A stretch of DNA of 31,085 nt from Alphaproteobacteria bacterium (GTDB taxonomy: Bacteria; Pseudomonadota; Alphaproteobacteria; CAAHEQ01; UBA3637), in NCBI GenBank assembly GCA_900772625.1, contig CAAHEQ010000023.1, positions 1 to 31,085 of the forward strand, read 5' to 3'. The position numbers and the translations under genes were made by a program. Below, piece after piece: positions 1 through 7,815 of the stretch. Each line of letters opens with the position of its first letter. The stretch's first letter is position 1. The notes under the pieces were generated by a model, which ran no database searches, was not told the DNA's origin, and saw nothing but the letters and a program-made list of their open reading frames with translations.

Positions 1-32
1 AAAAGCCTCCAACGAAAATGCGGAGGCTTTTA
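1..32. terminator. Rho-independent terminator at the window edge
   Basis: A perfect 10-bp stem pairs 1-10 with 22-31 around an 11-base loop. A-rich on the left and T-rich on the right, it could end transcription in either direction. It probably closes a gene lying before the window. Confidence 0.75.
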
Positions 33-294
33 AAATTTTCTTTAAATACGATGTTTTTTGTGATGCTTGTCGAAATCCGTCTAGCGAGTTCTTTTTGTTA
101 AACGTAAGGTCGTTTGTTTTTCAGTCAAATCTACTTATTTTCAAAAGGAGCGCCGAGAGTCGGGATTTGAATAAGAATGTTATTGCTTACGATGAAAACG
201 AATTGGGGCTTTGTCTTTTTGAAGTCTAGCTCCCTACTTACGACAAATCGATTAAAAGAACGAACAATATTTTATCTCGCGGGGCGTTTTTTGC
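33..294. other. Intergenic stretch without a recognisable gene
   Basis: About 260 bases separate the first terminator from the first promoter. An open frame at 177-368 (+) has no ribosome binding site, runs through the promoter of the next gene and resembles no known family, so it is not called. I see no RNA gene. A short tRNA-3'-end-like stretch near 144-172 is discussed among the rejected items. Confidence 0.5.
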
Positions 295-323
295 TGGACA
301 AAAGAGGCAGGGTTTGTTATGTT
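295..323 (+). promoter_or_regulatory. Sigma70-type promoter of the LON-ftsK operon
   Basis: TGGACA at 295-300, a 17-base spacer and TATGTT at 318-323. Transcription should start near 330, leaving a leader of about 40 bases before the ATG at 370. This argues against the upstream in-frame ATG at 319, which lies inside the -10 box. Confidence 0.55.
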
Positions 324-369
324 ATCCAAAAGGCGGGTTTCGACAGAAACAAACAAAAAGGATTTTAAA

Positions 370-1008
370 ATGGCTGTAAAATTTTTTGATTTAAATATGG
401 GACAGTTGCCGACTGTTGTGCCTTTGTTGGTGTTGCCCGAAATTGTGCTGATGCCCGAAGGCAAGTTTTCGATTCGCTTGACGGACATTAAGCAAATCAG
501 TATGATTTTGTGGACGCTGGCACATGGGCGTTTTGTCGCTATTTTACAAAAAGATAAATATGGCCAATTTTATCAAATTGGTTCGGCCGCGCGTGTGTCT
601 GGCTTTATGGAAAATGACGACGATTCTTTGACTCTCTACTTGACGGGCGTATGTCGCTTTTGCCAAAAAGGCCTTGTTAAGTCGGGCGATTACGATATGG
701 TGCAGGTTGATTACAAGCCTTTTGCTTTTGACTTTTTGCCCGAAAATACAATCGATACAAAGCCACTGCTGGACGAATTAGCACTATACTTAAAGAAAAA
801 GCGCATAGACGCCGATATGCGTTTGTTTGAAAAGTTTTCAACCCGCCGCTTGATTGCGACATTAGTGTCGATTTTGCCTTTCGCGTTGGAGGAAAAACAA
901 GCCTTGCTTGAATCTGGAGACGCGGCAAAAAGCGTGCAAACATTGCTCGCCATTTTGAAAATGGAGGCGGTCGATCCGTTTATTAGCAGACGAGGTAGAA
1001 AATGTTAA
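370..1008 (+). CDS. LON substrate-binding-domain protein (PF02190-like)
   Basis: A 212-residue protein that is essentially one LON N-terminal domain, with no AAA+ or protease part. The opening (PLLVLPEIVLMPEGKFSIRL) and the central block ending LTGVCRF follow the family pattern PLFPLP-VLLPG...TGVCRF. In full-length Lon this domain recognises substrates; the role of the stand-alone form is not established. I chose the ATG at 370 because AAAAGGA sits 8 bases upstream, whereas the earlier ATG at 319 lies within the promoter. Its end overlaps the ftsK start by 7 bases, so it is first in the LON-ftsK-GNAT-lolA operon. The C-terminal quarter is helical and charged, ending in an Arg-rich RRGRKC. Confidence 0.85.
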   Translation: MAVKFFDLNMGQLPTVVPLLVLPEIVLMPEGKFSIRLTDIKQISMILWTLAHGRFVAILQKDKYGQFYQIGSAARVSGFMENDDDSLTLYLTGVCRFCQKGLVKSGDYDMVQVDYKPFAFDFLPENTIDTKPLLDELALYLKKKRIDADMRLFEKFSTRRLIATLVSILPFALEEKQALLESGDAAKSVQTLLAILKMEAVDPFISRRGRKC

Positions 1009-3179
1009 AAAAGCTTGGGCATTACTTATATTGCGTTCTGTGGTTTGCAGGCATAACGGCTTTATTTTTGGCTCTTTTGTCCTATACTCCGCTTGATAAT
1101 TCCTTAAACACCGCAACGGGACAAGATATGCTGGTGCATAATTATTTGGGCTCTGCTGGCGCGTATGTTGCGGACATTTTATACCAAACATTTGGGTTCG
1201 CGTCATGGCTTTTGGTTTGCTTTGCGGCATTGCACTTTATTTGGCTTTGTCGTAATCAAGAAATGGCAGGCTGCTGGTTGAGACGTTGCACGGGCTTTGG
1301 TGCGATGATTTTGATGAGCTTTTTGCTGTCCTTCAGCGATCAAGGCGGCTTTGTCGGCAGCCTGATTTACCGCGCCTTGCCGATGGTGCCGCGCGTGCTT
1401 GCGGTGCTGTTGTGGGCTGCGTGCCTTGCATTGCTTGTGTGGGTGATGCGCTTGCCCGTGATCAAGTGGAGCAAGCTTGCGTATTTTTACGCAAACGTAT
1501 TTGTCGAACGCTTTGTTTTAAAGCGCGCCGAAGTCAAGCTTGAAAAGCCCGTATTTAAAGCGCCTGAGGTAAAAAAGAAAGTACCCGAAGAAAAGAAAAA
1601 AGCCAAAAGGGCTGCGGCAAAGCCTGTGCCGAATGTGGCAAAGCCCGTCAAGTCGGCCGATGGTTTCGTGCTGCCGTCCGTGGATTTGCTGGACGAGCCA
1701 AAGACTCAAAGTAAGGAAGTGCTGACGCGCGAAATGATGGAGCATATCTCGCGACAAATTGAAATAGTTTTGGCGCAATTCCATGTTAAAGGTGAGGTGG
1801 TCAGAGTTTGTCCAGGTCCTGTTATTACGCTTTACGAATTCGAGCCCGCAGCGGGCATTAAAGCCTCCCGCGTCATCAGCTTTGCCGATGATTTGGCGCG
1901 CGCGATGAGCGTGGTTTCTGTGCGTATGGCGGTTGTCCCTGGTTCGTCTGTGATTGGTATCGAGCTGCCTAATAAAGTGCGCCAAACGGTTTATATCAAA
2001 GAAATTATGAGCTGTGCACCTTTCCAAAACTGTACGGGGGCTCTGCCGATTATTTTGGGCAAAAACATTGCAGGCACGCCATTTTTTGATGATTTAGCAA
2101 AAATGCCACACTTGCTGGTCGCAGGTACGACTGGTTCTGGTAAATCCGTTGGAATTAACACGATGATTTTGTCGTTATTGTATCGCTTTACGCCGTCCCA
2201 ATGTAAGCTGATTATGGTCGATCCTAAGATGCTTGAATTGTCGGTTTATAACGGTATTCCGCATTTGTTAACGCCTGTCGTGACAGAACCTGGTAAAGCA
2301 GTTGTCGCGTTAAAATGGGCAGTCAAAGAAATGGACGACAGATATCGTCAAATGGCAACTTTGGGCGTGCGCAACATCGAAGGCTATAACAAAAAAATCA
2401 ATGAAACAATCGCGGCGGGCAAGACTTTGACGCGTCAAGTCCAAACGGGCTTTGATCCCGAAACAGGTCGCCCGATTATCGAAACGCAAGAAATGGAGCT
2501 GTCCTTAATGCCATACATCGTAATTATTGTTGATGAAATGGCGGATTTAATGCTGACGGCGGGCAAAGAAATAGAGATTGCCGTCAACCGCATTGCGGCC
2601 AAAGCACGTGCGTCTGGTATTCATATGATTATGGCAACCCAGCGTCCGTCCGTTGACGTCATCACGGGTACGATTAAGGCCAACTTCCCAAGTCGAATCT
2701 CGTTCCAAGTGACCAGCAAGTTCGACAGTGTCACAATTATTGGCGATAAAGGTGCAGAGCAGCTGCTGGGCAGAGGCGATATGCTGTACGTGCCTGCGGG
2801 CAAAAAGCCGATTCGTTTGCACGGCCCGTTTGTCAGCGATGACGAGGTCGAACGCGTGGTCGAGTACTTAAAATCGCAAGGTGAGGCACAATATAACGAG
2901 GCTGTCACGATAGACGAAGAAGAGGGCGCTTTGGACGAAGGCGCTGTGTTTGACAATACGGCAATGGGCTCTGGCGGTCAAGACTTGTACGAACAAGCGG
3001 TGCAAATCGTGATGGCGAACAAAGATAAAAAACCGTCTATCAGCTTTTTGCAACGCAAATTATCCATCGGCTATAACCGTGCAGCCGACTTAATCGACCG
3101 TATGGAAAACGAGGGCATTGTGTCCAAAGCGTCCCCAACGGGTCGGCGCGAACTTTTAATAGGAGGAGATAACAAATGA
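1002..3179 (+). CDS. ftsK: DNA translocase FtsK
   Basis: Septum-anchored ATP-driven DNA pump that clears chromosome termini and activates XerCD recombination at division. The 725-residue protein has about four N-terminal membrane helices (residues about 8-30, 60-82, 95-112, 130-150), a short Lys/Ala/Pro-rich linker (about 175-230), the alpha/beta motor with Walker A GTTGSGKS at 375-382 and Walker B VIIVDE ending at D511-E512, and a C-terminal gamma winged helix (about 655-722, SISFLQRKLSIGYNRAADLI) that reads polar KOPS-type sequences. The linker is much shorter than in E. coli FtsK, as in many Alphaproteobacteria. The ATG at 1002 overlaps the LON gene, and the stop overlaps the next gene in an ATGA. 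Confidence 0.97.
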   Translation: MLKKLGHYLYCVLWFAGITALFLALLSYTPLDNSLNTATGQDMLVHNYLGSAGAYVADILYQTFGFASWLLVCFAALHFIWLCRNQEMAGCWLRRCTGFGAMILMSFLLSFSDQGGFVGSLIYRALPMVPRVLAVLLWAACLALLVWVMRLPVIKWSKLAYFYANVFVERFVLKRAEVKLEKPVFKAPEVKKKVPEEKKKAKRAAAKPVPNVAKPVKSADGFVLPSVDLLDEPKTQSKEVLTREMMEHISRQIEIVLAQFHVKGEVVRVCPGPVITLYEFEPAAGIKASRVISFADDLARAMSVVSVRMAVVPGSSVIGIELPNKVRQTVYIKEIMSCAPFQNCTGALPIILGKNIAGTPFFDDLAKMPHLLVAGTTGSGKSVGINTMILSLLYRFTPSQCKLIMVDPKMLELSVYNGIPHLLTPVVTEPGKAVVALKWAVKEMDDRYRQMATLGVRNIEGYNKKINETIAAGKTLTRQVQTGFDPETGRPIIETQEMELSLMPYIVIIVDEMADLMLTAGKEIEIAVNRIAAKARASGIHMIMATQRPSVDVITGTIKANFPSRISFQVTSKFDSVTIIGDKGAEQLLGRGDMLYVPAGKKPIRLHGPFVSDDEVERVVEYLKSQGEAQYNEAVTIDEEEGALDEGAVFDNTAMGSGGQDLYEQAVQIVMANKDKKPSISFLQRKLSIGYNRAADLIDRMENEGIVSKASPTGRRELLIGGDNK

Positions 3180-3757
3180 TAAAAATTGAAAAAAAGCCTT
3201 TTACCGAGCTTCAATCAGAGCGTTTGGTTTTAAAACCGCATGAGGTGAGCTTTGCCTATGCGACCATGGTATACACAATCATTAAAGAAAACTGGGTGTA
3301 TCTGACGCGCTTTTTGGATAAGCTTTTGGATGTCAAAGCCGCCGAAGACGAGTTTGCGTTTTTTGAAAGCTCAAACAAAGCGTGGCAAGAAATGAATAAA
3401 GCCGAGTACGGTATGTGGACTAAGCAAGGAGAGCTTATCGGTACATGTGGCGTATTTAATGTTGACTATGATGCGGCCAGCTGCGAGATTGGTTATTGGC
3501 TCAAACCCAGCCAAACAGGCAAGGGCTATATGACCGAGGCTGTCAAAACATTGGAGGACGAGTTTTTTGCTCGTGGCTTTAACCGCATCATCATTGTGAT
3601 GGATACCGAAAACACATCCTGCGAAAAACTGGCAATCCGCCGCGGTTATACAAAGGAAGGCATTATGCGCCAATGGCACTATAATCCGACTTTTAAATCA
3701 TATCGCGATATGTGTCTTTATGCGAAATTAAAATCAGAATGGGAAAAACAAAGATGA
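3176..3757 (+). CDS. GNAT N-acetyltransferase, RimJ/RimL type
   Basis: A 193-residue acetyltransferase of the RimJ/RimL branch, whose members acetylate N-termini of ribosomal proteins or small amines using acetyl-CoA. The N-terminal strand reads ERLVLKPHEV. Motif A (CEIGYWLKPSQTGKGYMTEAV) contains the acetyl-CoA pyrophosphate loop QTGKGY at 113-118, and the C-terminal half has the usual AIRRGYTKEG and YRDMCLYAKL strands. The start overlaps the ftsK stop as ATGA and is preceded by the strong ribosome site AGGAGGAG. It sits between ftsK and lolA, which are often direct neighbours in Alphaproteobacteria, so it looks like an insertion into that pair. The substrate cannot be told from sequence. 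Confidence 0.88.
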   Translation: MIKIEKKPFTELQSERLVLKPHEVSFAYATMVYTIIKENWVYLTRFLDKLLDVKAAEDEFAFFESSNKAWQEMNKAEYGMWTKQGELIGTCGVFNVDYDAASCEIGYWLKPSQTGKGYMTEAVKTLEDEFFARGFNRIIIVMDTENTSCEKLAIRRGYTKEGIMRQWHYNPTFKSYRDMCLYAKLKSEWEKQR

Positions 3758-4368
3758 AAAAGTTTGCTTTTATTTTGTGTGCTCTTTTGTGTTCGGCTTC
3801 GGCAAATGCTATTGTGCCAGAAAATCTGGATACGCCCGAAAATCGTCAGATTTTGCAAAAAGTCGAAACAATGCTGAAGAACATCAAAACGATGAAAAGT
3901 CGTTTTTCGGAGTTCACCAGCAAGGACGGCGATTATATGAAGCATGGCGATTTTTATCTGTCTCGGCCGAACAAAATGCGCTTGATTTATGATGCGCCAA
4001 CCGAGCTGGAGTTCATTGCGGACGGCAACTATTTTATTTATTATGACAAAAGCTTTGATCAAGTTTCCTACCTTGAGATTGATCAAACACCTGCGGCCAT
4101 TTTGCTCAAGCCCGACTTCACTTTTGATGACAAAGATTTCCTTGTCACTAACATAGCGCAAGAGCTGGACGAATATAAAATCTCGGCTGTGAAAGCGCAA
4201 GAGCCAGAGCTAGGTGAGCTGACGTTAATAGCAGGCGCAGATCCAATCGAGTTTCGCCAGTGGGAGCTTGTAGATGCCAAAGGCATTAAATCCACGATCG
4301 GCCTTTATGAGACCGAGCTCAATCAACCCGTTGACGAAAGCTTGTTTATTTGGAATGGCAAGGATTAA
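3754..4368 (+). CDS. lolA: Outer-membrane lipoprotein carrier LolA
   Basis: Periplasmic shuttle that carries lipoproteins from LolCDE to the outer membrane. The 204-residue product starts with a typical signal peptide (MKKFAFILCALLCSASANA, cut after ANA at residue 19). The mature part has the family traits: VETMLKNIKTMKSRFSE, GDFYLSRPNKMRLIYD, a YDKSFDQVSYLEIDQTPAAILL core, and the terminal ELNQPVDESLFIWN. The ATG at 3754 makes an ATGA overlap with the acetyltransferase; an earlier in-frame ATG at 3712 would bury the signal peptide. No lolB is nearby, as expected for Alphaproteobacteria. Last gene of the operon. Confidence 0.92.
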   Translation: MKKFAFILCALLCSASANAIVPENLDTPENRQILQKVETMLKNIKTMKSRFSEFTSKDGDYMKHGDFYLSRPNKMRLIYDAPTELEFIADGNYFIYYDKSFDQVSYLEIDQTPAAILLKPDFTFDDKDFLVTNIAQELDEYKISAVKAQEPELGELTLIAGADPIEFRQWELVDAKGIKSTIGLYETELNQPVDESLFIWNGKD

Positions 4369-4396
4369 GTGGGCGGATAATTTATTTTATGCCAAT

Positions 4397-4430
4397 AAAA
4401 AGCCGACCTTATCAAAGGTCGGCTCTTTTG
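4397..4430. terminator. Bidirectional terminator between lolA and the convergent membrane-protein gene
   Basis: A perfect 10-bp stem, 4401-4410 with 4415-4424, with an ATCA loop. It is flanked by an A-run on the left and CTTTT on the right, so it can serve both lolA (+) and the gene ending at 4444 (-). Confidence 0.88.
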
Positions 4431-4443
4431 ATGTGAATAAAGC

Positions 4444-5307
4444 TTACTTTAACATTTTCAGCAAGTTAAACTTGGCCGCTTTTGTTAAAAAGACTTTGTT
4501 GCAATATGGGCATTGCGTAAAGGTTGCCGATAACTTTTTGGCGACCCACCACACAATGACTACAGGCACCAACAACAAAATAAACACGACCGCAGCCAAT
4601 CCCCACAAAATCCATTTAAAGTAATTGTCAAGGTATGTCAATGCGGGCTTTAAAAAGCCTTTTTTGGCTTGCGACAAAGCTTGGTACAATTGGCTTGTTT
4701 GTTTGCGCGCGGCGTCTGTTGCAATGCCGTACTTGCCGCTGACCAGCGCATTGTAAGCGCTTTGCGATAAGCCTAATTGCTTTTGCACTTGCGTGTTGGC
4801 AACGTTAGACAATTCCGTCTTTAACGCCGATTGAATGTCGGATTCAAGTGTTTTTTGCACTTGGGCTGTGGCTTGCTGTAATTGCTTGTTGACTTTGTCG
4901 ACTTGGGCTTGTAAAGCCTTGGACGTGTCGGCGACTTTTTGAGCCTCCTTGACCCCAAAGCGCGCCAATGCGGCCGATGCTTGGTTTACTTTTTTGTTAG
5001 TCTCGGTAATCTTATCCAATTTAATTTCAGGGACTTGGATTTTATCCGTGTACTTTTTAATGTCGACTTTTGATAAAACATCACTTGTTAAACTTTCATA
5101 TTGCGTTTGCAATAATCCATGCGTCATTGCAACGCCTTTTACTACCGCAAATTCTTTTATGCTGTCACCCTTGGCCAAAATGATGTACATTACAGGCGCT
5201 ATAACGACAAGCGTCCAGATTAAAATAAACACTTTCGCAATCGTTTTTGGAATCGAACGTTGCTTTAAAACTTTGTATTCTTCACCAGTTGTTGCTTTTT
5301 TTGCCAT
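4444..5307 (-). CDS. Two-helix membrane protein with long coiled coil and CPYC tail (unknown)
   Basis: I do not recognise this 287-residue protein. A basic N-terminus leads to a first membrane helix (about 25-45). A soluble stretch of about 185 residues follows, rich in Ala, Gln, Lys and Val with heptad-like spacing (about 100-215). A second helix (about 231-256) then precedes a short tail with one CPYC pair (266-269) and a basic end. With both termini cytoplasmic, the coiled coil would be periplasmic. The layout recalls envelope-spanning or polymer-length proteins, but no family motif is visible. The start at 5307 has a strong AAAGGAG 7 bases upstream; the open frame extends about 90 codons further up without a good site. 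It diverges from the CDF exporter. Confidence 0.75.
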   Translation of the reverse strand: MAKKATTGEEYKVLKQRSIPKTIAKVFILIWTLVVIAPVMYIILAKGDSIKEFAVVKGVAMTHGLLQTQYESLTSDVLSKVDIKKYTDKIQVPEIKLDKITETNKKVNQASAALARFGVKEAQKVADTSKALQAQVDKVNKQLQQATAQVQKTLESDIQSALKTELSNVANTQVQKQLGLSQSAYNALVSGKYGIATDAARKQTSQLYQALSQAKKGFLKPALTYLDNYFKWILWGLAAVVFILLLVPVVIVWWVAKKLSATFTQCPYCNKVFLTKAAKFNLLKMLK

Positions 5308-5333
5308 TGAAAATCTCCTTTCTGATAGTTTGC

Positions 5334-5361
5334 ATTTTACCACGATGGATGATAATTTCAA
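5334..5361 (-). promoter_or_regulatory. Promoter of the coiled-coil membrane protein
   Basis: On the minus strand, TTGAAA (5356-5361), a 16-base spacer and TAAAAT (5334-5339) lie a short distance upstream of the start at 5307. Confidence 0.5.
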
Positions 5362-5424
5362 GTAATTTTTATATAGACAATGCCTTTTAAATATGCTAGT
5401 TAATATAAACAAAGAGAGGATAAA

Positions 5425-6312
5425 ATGAGCGCACATCATCACACACACGCGCCAGAAGCGCAAGGTAAGACAGTTTCCAAACTGGTTATCGCATTTGCAA
5501 TCAATATGCTGTTGACCGTATTCGAGGTCGGCTTTGGTATTTTTGCGGGCAGTATCGCTCTTATCGGCGATGCGTTGCATAATATGGGCGATGCATTTTC
5601 TATTTTAATTGCGATTATCGCGTATAAGATTGGTACGCGTAAAGCCGATGCGCATTTTTCCTATGGTTTAAAGCGCGCAGAAACAGTGGGTGGTTTCGTG
5701 AATTTGATTTTGCTTTTTATCTCGGGCGCGTATTTGCTGATTGAGGGCTTTACGCGTTTATTCTTCCCCGAACAAATTGACGGTTGGATCATTATTTGGG
5801 TGTCTGTATTGGCTTTGATTATCGACAGCGTGACAGCCAAAATCTCGCACACGCACGCGGATCACAGTATGAATATGAAAATGCTTTTCGTGCACAACTT
5901 GTCCGATGCGTTGGGCTCGGTCGGCGTGATTGTATCGGGTATGTTTGTGGTGTGGCTGGATTGGAACTTTGTTGACGGCCTGATTGCCGTGATGATCGCG
6001 CTTTATATGCTTATCGAGGCGTGCTTATCGTTCCCAAAAATCGTGGCGTTGTTGATGAACGCGGTGCCAGAAAATCTGGACATTGAGAAGATAAAGAAGT
6101 GCTTGCTGAAAGTCAAAGGAGTTGACGGCGTGCACCATATCCACGTGTGGAATGTTGCCGAAGGCGAGCCGTCTTTGGAGTGTCACATCATCAGCTCTGA
6201 GCTTGCCACAGGCGAAGCGGTGCGCCAAACTTTAGCAAAAAAGTTTCACATTCACCATTCTACAATTCAAGTGGAAGCCGAGTGTTGTGATTGCCCTGAA
6301 TGCGTTTTGTAA
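5425..6312 (+). CDS. Cation diffusion facilitator, zinc-type exporter
   Basis: A 295-residue inner-membrane proton/metal antiporter of the CDF family (CzcD/ZitB-like), six helices plus a cytoplasmic C-terminal domain. The transport site shows H-x3-D in helix 2 (H52, D56, within DALHNMGD) and H-x3-D in helix 5 (H157, D161, within HNLSD), the combination associated with Zn. The N-terminus (HHHTH) and the loop SHTHADH are His-rich. The C-terminal domain has HHIHVWNV and ends in CCDCPEC, a cysteine cluster that could bind thiophilic metal and is less common. GAGAGGA lies just ahead of the ATG at 5425. A possible -35 is TAGACA at 5374, but its -10 is poor. Metal specificity is inferred. Confidence 0.93.
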   Translation: MSAHHHTHAPEAQGKTVSKLVIAFAINMLLTVFEVGFGIFAGSIALIGDALHNMGDAFSILIAIIAYKIGTRKADAHFSYGLKRAETVGGFVNLILLFISGAYLLIEGFTRLFFPEQIDGWIIIWVSVLALIIDSVTAKISHTHADHSMNMKMLFVHNLSDALGSVGVIVSGMFVVWLDWNFVDGLIAVMIALYMLIEACLSFPKIVALLMNAVPENLDIEKIKKCLLKVKGVDGVHHIHVWNVAEGEPSLECHIISSELATGEAVRQTLAKKFHIHHSTIQVEAECCDCPECVL

Positions 6313-6324
6313 ACAAAGCGCGTT
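6302..6324 (+). terminator. Hairpin overlapping the CDF stop codon
   Basis: Arms 6302-6310 and 6313-6321 pair over 8-9 bp with one G-U, around a very short loop, followed only by GTTTAA. It lies in the 11-base gap to the convergent hydrolase gene. The T-run is poor, so this is a weak terminator at best. Confidence 0.3.
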
Positions 6325-7154
6325 TAATGTGAAGCGTCAAGTTGAGGGCTTTGAAAGTTTTGTTCGAACCACGTTAAGATGAACGGCACGTTGACTTGAC
6401 GCACGAACACAGACGGGTGTGTTTCTTTGTCCACCAAGACAAGCTGTTTTTCATCCGAGCCTGCCAGCTCAAACAAAGTCAAGCTGTGGCGGTAATCAAT
6501 CAGTTTGTCATCCGTGCCGTGAATGATTAACAGCGGTTTTTCAAAGCCTTTGATGTAATCATCGGATGAAAACTTGTTTTTCAAAACTAAGCCAGCAAAA
6601 GGGACTTTTTTATCCTTGACCTCTTGCGTCATCGAAGAAAATGGCGCCGTTAAAATCAATCCGTCCAGCGGGCGTTCGGTCGATAAGCCCACCGCTACCG
6701 CACAACCCAGAGAATAACCATAAGCTACGATTTGGGTGTACCCGCTTTTTTTCAAAAAATCAAACGCATAGGCGGCGTCTTGAAAAGCCACTTCCTCACT
6801 GAGTTTTCCTGCTGTGCCACCAAAGCCGCGATATTCCATCATCAAGATGGCATAGCCTTGCATAATAAAAGGCGTTAAGAACGGTGCGTAAACCGAGTTT
6901 TGCCCTTTGTTTCCGTGAAAAAATAAAATAGCAGGTTTGCTTTTTTCGCCTGCGCTGTACCATGTCATAATGGTCGAATCTTTTGTTTTGATTGGGTTTT
7001 CGACAAACTGAGCCAATCCAATCATCGATGGTGAAACATAAGTCTTGTCGGGTTTGAAAAGCAAATGGTCTTGGATTGCATAAAGCCCGCCAATATATAA
7101 GCAGTATATAATGACGACAAATGCAAAAGTTCTGTAAAAATATCGTTTTTTCAT
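6324..7154 (-). CDS. Membrane-anchored alpha/beta hydrolase (Bem46/ABHD-like)
   Basis: A 276-residue serine hydrolase with an N-terminal membrane anchor (about 8-27), so its catalytic domain probably faces the periplasm. Visible elements are the oxyanion segment FFHGNKG (78-84), the nucleophile elbow GYSLG with S148, the acid in HGTDDK (D215/D216) and the base H246 in THPSVF. This matches the family of YfhR/Bem46-type esterases or thioesterases, whose natural substrates are mostly unknown. I chose the ATG at 7154 because GGAGCGG precedes it; two further ATGs up to 7184 are possible. It is transcribed towards the CDF gene and diverges from pgpA. Confidence 0.88.
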   Translation of the reverse strand: MKKRYFYRTFAFVVIIYCLYIGGLYAIQDHLLFKPDKTYVSPSMIGLAQFVENPIKTKDSTIMTWYSAGEKSKPAILFFHGNKGQNSVYAPFLTPFIMQGYAILMMEYRGFGGTAGKLSEEVAFQDAAYAFDFLKKSGYTQIVAYGYSLGCAVAVGLSTERPLDGLILTAPFSSMTQEVKDKKVPFAGLVLKNKFSSDDYIKGFEKPLLIIHGTDDKLIDYRHSLTLFELAGSDEKQLVLVDKETHPSVFVRQVNVPFILTWFEQNFQSPQLDASH

Positions 7155-7210
7155 TTTTCCGCTCCATTTACCCATTGCGTCCAACCCTTATAAAAAATAA
7201 TGAATTTTGC

Positions 7211-7239
7211 TTGAAAAAACAGCTGACTTTATGTATAGT
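7211..7239 (+). promoter_or_regulatory. Promoter of pgpA
   Basis: TTGAAA at 7211-7216, 17-base spacer, TATAGT at 7234-7239. The leader would be about 16 bases and contains AAGGAG at 7251-7256. Confidence 0.65.
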
Positions 7240-7261
7240 CTAAAAAACGAAAGGAGTAAAG

Positions 7262-7741
7262 ATGAAAAAAAATATTTCGTATATAATCGCCTCTTTTTTT
7301 GGCGCGGGCTATAGCCCTAAAGCGTCAGGAACGGTCGGCTCGCTTGCCACATTGCCTGTCGCATTCGTGGTGGCGTATTTCTTTGGGTTTGTTGGTATTT
7401 TGACGGCGGCAGCGCTCAGCTTTGTCTTTGGCACGCTTGCCAGCCGCGAGGTTTTAAAGTACACCGAGCACGATCCATCGCTTATCGTGATTGATGAAGT
7501 GTGTGGTCAGCTTTTGACTTTTTTGTTTGTTGCACAAATACTGCAAGGTGCGTGCAATGTCAAAGCTTTTGTGCTTTATGCGGTTGGTTTTGCGCTGTTT
7601 CGCTTGTTCGATATTACAAAGCCCTCTATTATCGGTTGGGCGGATAAAAAGCTTGAAAACGCTTACGGTGTGATGCTGGATGATGTTTTTGCGGGACTGT
7701 TTGCTGCGGTGTTGCTTTTAATTGTCAGCTGTGTAATATAA
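7262..7741 (+). CDS. pgpA: Phosphatidylglycerophosphatase A
   Basis: Inner-membrane enzyme that removes the phosphate from phosphatidylglycerophosphate to give phosphatidylglycerol. The 159-residue length and the three conserved blocks fit: SPKASGTVGSLATLP (18-32), the metal/active-site block DPSLIVIDEVCGQ (D78, E79), and RLFDITKPSIIGWADKKLENAYGVMLDD split between about 114 and 141 (D117, D140, D141). About four hydrophobic helices follow the family pattern. It has its own promoter and an AAGGAG 5 bases before the ATG. In many proteobacteria pgpA follows thiL; here it is a single gene. Confidence 0.95.
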   Translation: MKKNISYIIASFFGAGYSPKASGTVGSLATLPVAFVVAYFFGFVGILTAAALSFVFGTLASREVLKYTEHDPSLIVIDEVCGQLLTFLFVAQILQGACNVKAFVLYAVGFALFRLFDITKPSIIGWADKKLENAYGVMLDDVFAGLFAAVLLLIVSCVI

Positions 7742-7744
7742 GGC

Positions 7745-7773
7745 TTGCAAGTTGCACAAAAAAAGTCTATAAC
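7745..7773 (+). promoter_or_regulatory. Promoter of the DUF2066-AI-2E-hdaA operon
   Basis: TTGCAA at 7745-7750, 17-base spacer, TATAAC at 7768-7773, directly after the pgpA stop. The leader is about 37 bases. Confidence 0.65.
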
Positions 7774-7815
7774 TTAAAAACAAATAGGTTTGCTTAAAAA
7801 AAAGGGGCTATTGAT

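Noticed and set aside
144..172. A stretch resembling the complement of a tRNA 3' end (T-loop-like TTCAAAT on the minus strand followed by a CGCTCC-like end).
   Set aside because: The 5' half of the T-stem does not pair, there is no anticodon or D-arm, and no CCA. It could be an attachment-site remnant, but nothing else supports that.
177..368. Open frame of 63 codons on the plus strand before the LON gene.
   Set aside because: No ribosome site, overlaps the promoter and ribosome site of the real gene, and has no recognisable composition or motif.
4274..4624. Open frame of 116 codons on the plus strand spanning the lolA end.
   Set aside because: It reads through the lolA terminator and into the opposite-strand membrane-protein gene; it is a shadow of both.
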